This document shows, in pieces, positions 35,924 through 43,309 of a DNA stretch of 64,000 nucleotides. The notes below the pieces were generated by a model. The model was not told the origin of the DNA. It did no database searches and saw only the letters and a list, made by a program, of their open reading frames with translations. Numbering within the stretch: the first letter of the stretch is position 1; each line of letters begins with the position of its first letter. A program made the translations under genes and the position numbers. This DNA is from an uncultured Myxococcales bacterium (GTDB lineage Bacteria > Myxococcota_A > UBA9042 > DTJE01). The stretch covers positions 1-64,000 of the forward strand of contig CAIOFV010000037.1 in assembly GCA_903857665.1 (NCBI GenBank). Direction: 5' to 3'.

Positions 35924-36214
35924 ATGGAACGCAAGACGAAGACCCAGACGACGACGAAGACCCTGACGCTGACCCGTGCCGACGTGCGCACGTCGATCGC
36001 GAAGGGCGCATTGACCGAGGAAGAAGAGCGCTACGTGCGGATGCGTTTCGGGATTACCGAGCCGCTGACCGCCGCGCTGACGCGTCGTGGCATCGACTTC
36101 CCGGAAACGCACGCGTTCCTGAACCAACTGGAAGCCGACATGGTCCTGGGCGGTTCCCCGAAGTCCGGCAACCCCGTGAAGGACCGCATCATCAACAGCC
36201 TGCGCCGCTCGTAG
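35924..36214 (+). CDS. Small protein with a sigma-70 region 4.1-like segment
   Basis: A 96-aa product I do not recognise. ATG 35924 follows CGGAGGAGATCG, so it is certainly translated. Residues 1-25 are Lys/Thr-rich (KTKTQTTTKTLTLT). Residues 31-46 (LTEEEERYVRMRFGIT) closely echo the start of sigma region 4 in RpoD-type factors (LTxREaxVLRMRFGI), but the following helix-turn-helix is absent. The remainder is helical and basic at the end. A mimic that binds RNA polymerase or a sigma factor is possible. It follows the sigma-54 activator by 107 nt on the same strand. Confidence 0.7.
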   Translation: MERKTKTQTTTKTLTLTRADVRTSIAKGALTEEEERYVRMRFGITEPLTAALTRRGIDFPETHAFLNQLEADMVLGGSPKSGNPVKDRIINSLRRS

Positions 36215-36379
36215 ATCCCCGCAGGCCCCCCTTTGCGACACGCAGAAACCCACCCGAAGGGCAGACACGACCCATCGAACCCCTGATTCGCCGGGAGAAT
36301 GTCCTGAGCCAGGCACGAAGGCGGAGGCGAGGATCTCGGATGGAATCTCTTGCCGCAGCCGGAGTCGCCTCGGGCGCGC

Positions 36380-37072
36380 CTATCGGGCTGCGGCCTTGGC
36401 GCGGGCTCGACCCGACGGCCCCAGGCCGGCACGGGTGCGGGCATCCAGGAGCAGGCGGACCACCGCCTCGGGCAGCGCCTTCGCCGGGCCGATGCGGTCG
36501 GTGACCAGCAGGATCTGTGCGGCCTCTTCGCAATGCTCGATCTGGCGGAGCGCCGTCGCGGGATCCGGCCCCCACGCCAGCACGCCATGGCTGCCCAGGA
36601 GGACCACGTCGTAGGGTTCGAGGAACGGCTGCAGCGCCCCGCTGAGGGCCTCGCTGCCCGGCAACGCGAAGGGCACGACCGGCACCACGCCGCCGGTGCC
36701 GACGATGAACTCGGGCAGGAACATCGCCTCGACCGGCCGGCCCACGACCGCGAAGGCGGTGCAGGCGGGCGGGTGGGCGTGCACGACGGCGCCGACGTCC
36801 GGCCGGGTCCCATAGACCGAAAGGTGCATCGGGAGCTCGCCGAAGGGATTGCGGGCGCCCTGCAGTTTGCGGCCCGCGCGGTCCAGCAGCAGGAGGTCGG
36901 TTTCCCGGACGTCGCCCTTCGACATCGCGGTAGGCGTCGCCACCACCTTGCCGTCGGCGGTCAGCGCCGTGACGTTCCCCTCGTGGTTCGCCACCCATCC
37001 GCGGGCATGGAGGGCGTGGCTGACCCGCACGATTTCGCGCTGGAGCCCCGGCAGCGTGACGGACGCGTTCAT
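36380..37072 (-). CDS. Class II aldolase/adducin-family protein
   Basis: A 230-aa enzyme of the L-fuculose-/L-ribulose-phosphate aldolase family. The zinc ligands His98, His100 (VVHAHPP) and His162 (GSHGVLAWG) and the catalytic Glu79 (FGELPMHL) are present, so it should cleave a phosphorylated deoxysugar to an aldehyde and a triose phosphate. The ATG overlaps the stop of the BMC vertex gene, so its expression is tied to the shell. In microcompartments of planctomycetes and relatives such an aldolase makes lactaldehyde from fuculose- or rhamnulose-phosphate; that substrate is inferred. The two vertex genes lie directly upstream. Confidence 0.88.
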   Translation of the reverse strand: MNASVTLPGLQREIVRVSHALHARGWVANHEGNVTALTADGKVVATPTAMSKGDVRETDLLLLDRAGRKLQGARNPFGELPMHLSVYGTRPDVGAVVHAHPPACTAFAVVGRPVEAMFLPEFIVGTGGVVPVVPFALPGSEALSGALQPFLEPYDVVLLGSHGVLAWGPDPATALRQIEHCEEAAQILLVTDRIGPAKALPEAVVRLLLDARTRAGLGPSGRARAKAAAR

Positions 37073-37383
37073 GCGTCACCCCGCGCGACAGCGCCTTCGG
37101 GCAGGCCGGCCGGGATCCGCGCGTCCACGGCATCGACGATGCCGACCACCAGCGAGCGGATGGGCAGCATCTTTTCCTTGAGGATCTGCCGCGCGCCGTT
37201 GCCTTCCGAATTGACCAGCACGAGGTCGCCCGGCCCCGCCTGCACGGTATCGACGGCCAGGAAGGACGGTTCCGCAGGCCGATCCTGCTCATCGACCGGC
37301 TGGACCACGTACAGTTTGAGTCCCTTGTAGGTCGGGTGCTTGACCGTCGAAACGACGGTGCCGAGGACACGACACAGCGTCAC
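37069..37383 (-). CDS. EutN/CcmL-family microcompartment vertex protein (BMC-P), second copy
   Basis: A 104-aa BMC-P protein; five subunits cap a vertex of a polyhedral protein shell. The pattern [23 protein letters not shown], then [14 protein letters not shown], then [11 protein letters not shown] is diagnostic. The GTG start overlaps the stop of the first copy (GTGA), and its own stop overlaps the aldolase start. Compared with its sister it has a longer C-terminal tail ([16 protein letters not shown]). No shell hexamer (BMC-H) or trimer (BMC-T) gene is in the window. The vertex fold is well known, and the identification is firm from the paired motifs. Confidence 0.9.
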   Translation of the reverse strand: MTLCRVLGTVVSTVKHPTYKGLKLYVVQPVDEQDRPAEPSFLAVDTVQAGPGDLVLVNSEGNGARQILKEKMLPIRSLVVGIVDAVDARIPAGLPEGAVARGDA

Positions 37384-37655
37384 GGCCGACCCTCCACGTC
37401 CACGGAATCCACGATCCCGACGATGGCCGCATCCACCGGCACGAACCACACCGGAAGGGCCAGGGCGGCCTCGCGACTGCTGACAAGGTGCACCACGTCG
37501 CCCGGGCCCGCCTGCACGGCGTCCACGGCGACCAGCACGTTGCCGCGAGGGGTGAGATCCGTATTGAGGGGTTGGACGACCATCAGCCGGACGCCTTCCA
37601 GCCCTTCGGCCTTCTGGGACGCCACGACCGTGCCCACGACCTTGCCCAGGTACAT
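37380..37655 (-). CDS. EutN/CcmL-family microcompartment vertex protein (BMC-P), first copy
   Basis: A 91-aa BMC-P protein: [38 protein letters not shown] and [11 protein letters not shown] cover the whole family fold. It is close to the canonical 90-100 residue length. It is the first gene of a three-gene operon (vertex, vertex, aldolase) with 4-nt overlaps throughout. A strong promoter is placed about 30 nt upstream. The two copies differ clearly, so they may cap different vertices or shell types. Confidence 0.92.
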   Translation of the reverse strand: MYLGKVVGTVVASQKAEGLEGVRLMVVQPLNTDLTPRGNVLVAVDAVQAGPGDVVHLVSSREAALALPVWFVPVDAAIVGIVDSVDVEGRP

Positions 37656-37681
37656 CCGGGGACTCCGGGAATCGCCGAACG

Positions 37682-37711
37682 TATATAGACCCGCCGGACG
37701 GACCCTGTCAA
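37682..37711 (-). promoter_or_regulatory. Sigma-70-type promoter of the BMC-P operon
   Basis: Minus strand: TTGACA (37711-37706), 18-nt spacer, TATATA (37687-37682), a near-consensus promoter about 30 nt before the first start codon. Confidence 0.6.
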
Positions 37712-37807
37712 CGGACGCCAGTCCGTGCCTTGGCCTTCGCGATCTGTCCTTCCTGCTCCCACCCTGCGGCGCTACACTTCGTTGCGTCGCGCGGAGTGGC
37801 CGGGACG

Positions 37808-39805
37808 ATGCCAGTAGACTCCAATCCAGGCTTCCCCGCGACCGCGCCGGCCGCGGACCTTCTTTTCGCGCTGCACCGCGTGTTTCCCCACTACGGCAGT
37901 TCCTTTTACGCCAAGGCCAAGCTGGTCAAGCGGACCCCGCCGCCGAGTCCGCCGACCATCGTCATCGACCTGATCCAGCAGTGCTCGCTCGGGTGCGCCT
38001 TCTGCTTCGCGGCGGATACACGGCGGCGCGGCGCGTTCCTGGAGGACCCTGCTCTGGACGCGCTGCTGGAGGCCGCCCGCGGGGTGGCTCGCATCGTCGT
38101 GGTCGGCGGTGAACCGTTCGAGCACCCCGGCATCGAGGGGGTGCTGGAACGCCTCTGCCGCACGGTGACGGACGAGGTCGAGGTCTTCACAAACGGCGCC
38201 GCGATTCCGGAGGATCCGGACGCCGCCTTGGCATGGGCCGGCCGGCTCGCATCCCGGGCGTCGGGCCGCGCGCTGCGCCTGACGCTTGCGGCGGACCCGT
38301 GGCACCGTGACCGGCTGGGCGCCGACCGGTTCGAAGCCGCCGTTCAAGCGCTGATCGCGGCCGAGGCCGTGCCCGGCATCCATGCGATGTTCAACGTGAC
38401 CGACAGACGTCTCGACTCGGAAGACTACCTCGACCTGCCGGTAATCCGCGAGGTCCTCAACGCCCTATCGCCCGTCCTCTGGGAGCGTTTCCGACGGCTG
38501 TTGCCGGGCGGCCGCATCGACGACTCGTTCTACATGAATCCCCTGGTGATCCAGGGCAGCCAGGGCGAATGCGAGGACGCTGAGCGGTTGCGCTCCGTCG
38601 ACTTCCTGTTCCACCCCGAGGTCGTCGCGACGCCGCGTGACGGGCGCCTCCTGGTGGTGGGTGCCCTGAACGCCGCCTGGATGAGCGATCCGCCGCCGGC
38701 CCTGATCCTCGGACACCTTCCGGAGCGCGAACTCGCGGACGTGATCCTGACGGACGTGGCGGGCCGGGCGCTTGACTTTCCGTCAGCCGCCTGGCTTCGC
38801 CCGGCCTTCGTCGCCCTCGCCAGCGGACGGGTTGATCGCCCCGCGCTCCTTGCGGACGCGCGAGCCCTTCACGAGGCTCACGGCAGCACAGACCCCTTGC
38901 TCGAGCCGCTGCTGGCCTGCCTGGCGGCCGGGGACGACGACGGCGCCGCCCAGTGCTTCGAGGCGTCCATCCGGTTCGCGGACCTCGCTCGGTTCGGCCG
39001 AGACCCGGATGCCTGGTTCGGCGCTCTTGCCAACCGCCTCCTGGAATTCGCCGACCGGGCACCGGCAGGGCTTTCCATCGACCTGTCGGGTCGCCGGGAT
39101 TTCGACAAGATCCGCCTTCCCGTCCTGCAGCAGGCGCTGGTGCGCCTGGCGGATCGGCGGGAAACGGACGTGTACCAGGCCCCCGTTTCGCTTTGGGGGC
39201 GGCTCGCGGCAGGCGGCGGACAGGAGGTCCCGGTGCTGCTGGCGACCGAACAGACCATCGGCCGGCTGCCCGAGCCGTCCCTTCTGGTCCTGCCCCTGAC
39301 CGGCACCGCGATCGATACCGGCTTCGGGGCCTGGCCCACGGACGCGCCGTATCTCGTCCGGCCCGGCCTCCGCGTAGGTCCGCAGGGCGCGGTGCACGCC
39401 GGGATCGTCGGCGTCACGACCCGGTCGCTCCCCGGCGGCGCCGACCGCGCCGAGAGCGAGGCACGTCGTCTCCTGGAGTACCTCGACCTTCTCTTCGGAC
39501 CTCTGGCCCTGGCGCTCCGGTCCCGGCTTCATGGCCTGGTCGATGACCCCTGGGGGCGTCGCCTGGACGCCCTGCTCGCCCGGCCCCCGAACGACTCCAT
39601 CGCAACCGAAGCCATGCCCCTGCTGGCGGACCCGGGCACCGTCTTCGAGTACGTCACGTTCGACCCGAACCGCAATGCTCCGGCGTTCCACAACAAAGTG
39701 CTGCTGGCGTCCATCTTTGACAGGCTCGACCTGGGCCGGTACGATGTCGGCCGCACGACTCGATTCCGTGCGGCATTGTCGTTCTGGCGGGGAGTTCCCA
39801 AGTGA
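37808..39805 (+). CDS. Radical SAM protein with long C-terminal extension
   Basis: A 665-aa product. The radical SAM 4Fe-4S motif CSLGCAFC (Cys59, Cys63, Cys66) and GGEPFEHP (about 98-105) mark an active barrel of about 240 residues. From about residue 300 onward there is an extension of over 350 residues with no family I know; it holds IDLSGRRDFDKIRLP and TFDPNRNAPAFHNK. ATG 37808 was chosen because the barrel follows naturally, with only a weak ribosome-binding site (GGGACG). The stop overlaps the next gene's GTG by 4 nt. Substrate unknown. It may be the first step of a small pathway with the next two genes. Confidence 0.85.
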   Translation: MPVDSNPGFPATAPAADLLFALHRVFPHYGSSFYAKAKLVKRTPPPSPPTIVIDLIQQCSLGCAFCFAADTRRRGAFLEDPALDALLEAARGVARIVVVGGEPFEHPGIEGVLERLCRTVTDEVEVFTNGAAIPEDPDAALAWAGRLASRASGRALRLTLAADPWHRDRLGADRFEAAVQALIAAEAVPGIHAMFNVTDRRLDSEDYLDLPVIREVLNALSPVLWERFRRLLPGGRIDDSFYMNPLVIQGSQGECEDAERLRSVDFLFHPEVVATPRDGRLLVVGALNAAWMSDPPPALILGHLPERELADVILTDVAGRALDFPSAAWLRPAFVALASGRVDRPALLADARALHEAHGSTDPLLEPLLACLAAGDDDGAAQCFEASIRFADLARFGRDPDAWFGALANRLLEFADRAPAGLSIDLSGRRDFDKIRLPVLQQALVRLADRRETDVYQAPVSLWGRLAAGGGQEVPVLLATEQTIGRLPEPSLLVLPLTGTAIDTGFGAWPTDAPYLVRPGLRVGPQGAVHAGIVGVTTRSLPGGADRAESEARRLLEYLDLLFGPLALALRSRLHGLVDDPWGRRLDALLARPPNDSIATEAMPLLADPGTVFEYVTFDPNRNAPAFHNKVLLASIFDRLDLGRYDVGRTTRFRAALSFWRGVPK

Positions 39806-42000
39806 CCTTCCCCGGTACCTTCCCCATCAGCCTCGTGGAATCCGGCACCGGGACCCCGGGCGGCATCGCGGTCTGCGGCGCTCCGGCCTCGATTGCCACG
39901 CTGTCGGCCCGTCTCGACGAGGCGGTCGCGCAGGGGTTCCACGACGTCACCTTCATCGACTTCGAGCTCCTCGCCCACCCGGACCGCAAGGCGCTGGTGC
40001 GCGCGGTCGTCGCGCGCGGGCTGACGTTCGGCATGGCGACCCATGGCCGCGGATTGCGCCGGGAAGTCGCGGCCGGGCTGCGTCGCACCGGCCTGCGCCG
40101 CGTCGAGGTCACCCTGCACGGCGGCTCGGCCTATCCCTACTACCTGGCTACTCAGATCCATGGCTGGGGCGAGGCCCTTTCGGGGATCGAAACCGCGGCG
40201 CGGGCCGGCCTGGCGGTCGATGTCGTCGTCCCCGTCAACCGGTTCAGCCGAGGCAGCCTGCGGAACGCCGTGGTCGCGATGGAGCAGATGCCTCCCGGCG
40301 TTTCGCTGCGTTTCGAGCCGGACGGCCTGGCCGACTACGCCGCCGAAATCCAGGACGGGACGGCCTACCGTGCCCTGCTGCGGGGCGAATCGGACCCGAC
40401 CGTGCCGTCCGGCGGGCGGTTCGTTCCCACGGGCCAGAGCGTGGACGTCGATCTGGCGGCCTGTCCGTACCGGCGCAGCGGGTCCCTCGCCGAGGATCCG
40501 CTGCGGCACATGCTGGTGCGCTCCGCGGAAGGCTCGTTCCAGGTATACCGCCTGTCGGACCCGATGCCCGATTCCGTGGTTCGCGTCGCCAAGAACGTGC
40601 GCGGGCTGGTGTTCGCGGGGGGGGATCCGGCGCGGCGCCTTGCGCTGGAGTCGGAGTGCAGGACGTGCCGTCAGTTGACGGATTGTCATGCGGCGTTCTT
40701 CGACCTGGGCACCCCGGCACCCCGACCGACCCTGGCCGCGGCCGACGTCGCGGTCGACCTCGTGTCATCGACGGCCTCCGCCGGCATGCGTCACTTGCGG
40801 TCCGCAATGGCCGACCTTCCCGCCGGCAAGCGCCTGAGGGTGGCCGGCCGCGTGCCGTGCCTGGCGATCGGGGCGGACGCCCCCGAACCGAAGCCCTTGC
40901 CCGACATCGGGATCGGCGTGATCGCCGATCTCGCGCAGTCTCACGGCCTGTCGATCGTCGACTATCACCTGCCGCACGAAACCGCGGGAGGCGACTTCGA
41001 CGCCGTCTTCGAGCGCCGCGATTCGCGGGTTTCCGAACGCCGCTCCGAGCGCACGGCCGTCCTCATGGTCTCCTCGGCCTGCGTCGGGAACTGCGTGATG
41101 TGCTCGATGCCCCAGACGTTCGCAGGCCACGCAGTGCCGTTGCCGCGGGCGCTGCCGCTCCTCGAGGAGGTCAAGCTCTGCGGGTTCACCGCCGTCGATA
41201 TCTTCGGCGGCGAAATCATGCTGCGCCTCGACCTGCCGGTCCTGATCGAACTGGCCAAAAGGCTCAACCTGTACGTCATGATCATTTCGACCGGCTACGG
41301 CATCGACGAAGCGTCGCTGGGCCGCATGGTGGAAGCCGGGCTCGACAAGATCGAAATCGCCATCGACGCACCGAATGCCGAGTTGCACGATTTCATCAAG
41401 GGCCGGCGCGGCCTGTTCGACCACGCCGTGCGCGCCGTCCGTGCGGCTCGCGAAAACCCGAGGGTCTATGTCGAGGTCAACACCGTCGTGCTCCCCGAGA
41501 ACTTCCGGTACCTTCCTCAACTGCATCGGTTCATCGCCTCCGAACTGCACGGGCACCGCCAGCACCTGTTCTACGTGACGCACCCACCGAGTTCCCTGGT
41601 CCGGCCGCGGTGGCTCGACGAGGCCCAGGCACGCGAGTACTTCGAGGTCGTGAAGCCCGAACTCGAGCGCATCGAGGCCGAACTGGGAACGCATATCGAT
41701 TTCTGCCCGTCGGTGGAGCCGGGCGACTTCGCGTCACCCGAGGCGTTGTACAAGAACTTCAGTCGCGGCTGCTACCTCGGGGAATCCAGGCGGTGCGCGG
41801 CGCCCGAGCAGGACCTGATGGTGCTGCCGGACGGCGAGGTGTACGCCTGCAACAGCCCCATGGTGATCCACAGCCAGACCGCGATCGGCAACATGGCAAC
41901 GCACCGGCTGATCGACTGCCTTTCGGGCGGCCCGATGGCGCGCTGGCTGCGCGAAGCCGGCACGTGGCCGGAGTGCGAAAGCTGCATTGCCCGAAGGTAG
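39802..42000 (+). CDS. Two-domain radical SAM protein with SPASM-like C-terminus
   Basis: A 732-aa product. The C-terminal half has an active radical SAM motif CVGNCVMC (about residues 430-437), FGGEIML and a SPASM-like cluster tail (CAAPEQDLMVLPDGEVYACNS and CESC). The N-terminal half (about 20-180) looks like a second radical SAM barrel (VTFIDFELLAHPDRKALV, LRRVEVTLHGGSAYP, AGLAVDVVVPVN) but lacks the CX3CX2C motif. It ends near CRTCRQLTDC, which may hold another cluster. SPASM tails are typical of peptide- or protein-modifying enzymes. It starts at a GTG overlapping the upstream stop. No precursor-peptide gene is visible. Confidence 0.85.
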   Translation: MTFPGTFPISLVESGTGTPGGIAVCGAPASIATLSARLDEAVAQGFHDVTFIDFELLAHPDRKALVRAVVARGLTFGMATHGRGLRREVAAGLRRTGLRRVEVTLHGGSAYPYYLATQIHGWGEALSGIETAARAGLAVDVVVPVNRFSRGSLRNAVVAMEQMPPGVSLRFEPDGLADYAAEIQDGTAYRALLRGESDPTVPSGGRFVPTGQSVDVDLAACPYRRSGSLAEDPLRHMLVRSAEGSFQVYRLSDPMPDSVVRVAKNVRGLVFAGGDPARRLALESECRTCRQLTDCHAAFFDLGTPAPRPTLAAADVAVDLVSSTASAGMRHLRSAMADLPAGKRLRVAGRVPCLAIGADAPEPKPLPDIGIGVIADLAQSHGLSIVDYHLPHETAGGDFDAVFERRDSRVSERRSERTAVLMVSSACVGNCVMCSMPQTFAGHAVPLPRALPLLEEVKLCGFTAVDIFGGEIMLRLDLPVLIELAKRLNLYVMIISTGYGIDEASLGRMVEAGLDKIEIAIDAPNAELHDFIKGRRGLFDHAVRAVRAARENPRVYVEVNTVVLPENFRYLPQLHRFIASELHGHRQHLFYVTHPPSSLVRPRWLDEAQAREYFEVVKPELERIEAELGTHIDFCPSVEPGDFASPEALYKNFSRGCYLGESRRCAAPEQDLMVLPDGEVYACNSPMVIHSQTAIGNMATHRLIDCLSGGPMARWLREAGTWPECESCIARR

Positions 42001-42025
42001 GCCCCCGATCCTGCAGGAGGCGAAC

Positions 42026-43180
42026 GTGAAGGAACCCGGTCCGAAGGCACGATTCAGCCTGTCGCTCCCATGGATGATCTTGCTTTCCGTGCTGGTGATC
42101 CTGCTGGAGGCCTGGTCCCGCTATGCCGCGGACCCCGATTTCTGGCTCCCCGACCCGTTCCCGTTCCTGGTGATCTGGGTCATGGGGGTCTTCCTTGCCA
42201 CCGGGTTCATCCAGTCCTCCTATCGACGCTCCATGTCGCGGATGCTGCTGGCGATCGTCCCCGTTGCCTTGCTGCTGGCCTTCGAACCCTGGGCCGCCTT
42301 CCGCGACGTCCAGGCGCTGGGCCAGATCGAACGAACGTCCGACCCGCTCCTTCGGTACCACTACCGGCCGGGGGCCTTCGGCGGGCTCGGCGAGGGGCCC
42401 GTGAATTCGCAGGGCCTGCGGGATCACGAGTACGCGCGTCCGAAGCCGCCGGGCACGTGGCGGGTCGTGCTGCTGGGGGACTCGGTTCCGAACGACGGTT
42501 CGATCCCGTTCGACCTGCGGTTCAAGTCGGTACTGGAGCAGCGCCTCCGCGAAGTCGCGCCGCCGGGGCTCACCGTGGAGGTCGTCAACGTGTCCTGCGA
42601 GGGGTACAACACCCTGCAGGAGGTCCGCCTGCTGGAGCAGGTCGGCCTGGGATACCAGCCGGACCTGGTGGTGCTGGCCTACGTCGTCAACGACCCGTAC
42701 CTGCAGGACGGCTCGGCCCGGCGCATGGGCAGCAGTTTCTTCTTGTTCCGGTTCGTGCCGCTGGTCTATTCCTGGTTCGGGGCCGACTGCAAGGTGTTCG
42801 AACCCATGCACCGGAGTTACGGGTTCCACCTGGCGGTCACCGAGCCGATGGAGCGGCTGCGCATGAAGTCGCTGGCTCACGGGTTCGAGGTGGTGGTCGC
42901 GACGCTGCCGCTCGTCACGGCATTCGATGACCCGGTCTGCGGCGCGATCTACGACCAGGTGGGCGACCTGGTCCGGCGGCTGGGGTTCACGTTCGTCCGG
43001 GTCGTCGATGCCTTCCAGGGAGAAGACCCTCGCGACTTCCTCAAGCCGGGCCAGTCGATGGACAATGTCCACCCGAATGCCGCCGGACACGCCCGGATCG
43101 CGGACGTCCTGTTCAAGGTCCTCCGGACCCGCATGCCATCGGCTGCGCCGGCAGCGCCCGCCTCGGCAGCAGTGCCCTGA
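42026..43180 (+). CDS. Membrane-anchored SGNH/GDSL hydrolase
   Basis: A 384-aa product. Three membrane segments lie at about 15-35, 45-65 and 72-92. An SGNH hydrolase domain follows, with the nucleophile block VVLLGDSVPNDG, an Asn block YVVNDPY and the catalytic DNVHPNAAGH at the end; the order Ser, Gly, Asn, Asp-x-x-His is complete. Such proteins deacetylate or hydrolyse esters of sugars, lipids or wall polymers, usually outside the inner membrane. GTG 42026 follows GCAGGAGGCGAAC. It is 25 nt after the second radical SAM gene and most likely part of that operon. Confidence 0.85.
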   Translation: MKEPGPKARFSLSLPWMILLSVLVILLEAWSRYAADPDFWLPDPFPFLVIWVMGVFLATGFIQSSYRRSMSRMLLAIVPVALLLAFEPWAAFRDVQALGQIERTSDPLLRYHYRPGAFGGLGEGPVNSQGLRDHEYARPKPPGTWRVVLLGDSVPNDGSIPFDLRFKSVLEQRLREVAPPGLTVEVVNVSCEGYNTLQEVRLLEQVGLGYQPDLVVLAYVVNDPYLQDGSARRMGSSFFLFRFVPLVYSWFGADCKVFEPMHRSYGFHLAVTEPMERLRMKSLAHGFEVVVATLPLVTAFDDPVCGAIYDQVGDLVRRLGFTFVRVVDAFQGEDPRDFLKPGQSMDNVHPNAAGHARIADVLFKVLRTRMPSAAPAAPASAAVP

Positions 43181-43309
43181 AGGCGGGGCCCGGCCCGGGC
43201 TGGTCCTGACGGCCCTCCCGCAGTCCCCGAAGCCACCGGATTCAAGACCGCGGCCGAACCCGGGCCGCAGGGCGGCGACTCGCCGGGAGGACACCGGGTC
43301 CCTGGGGAA

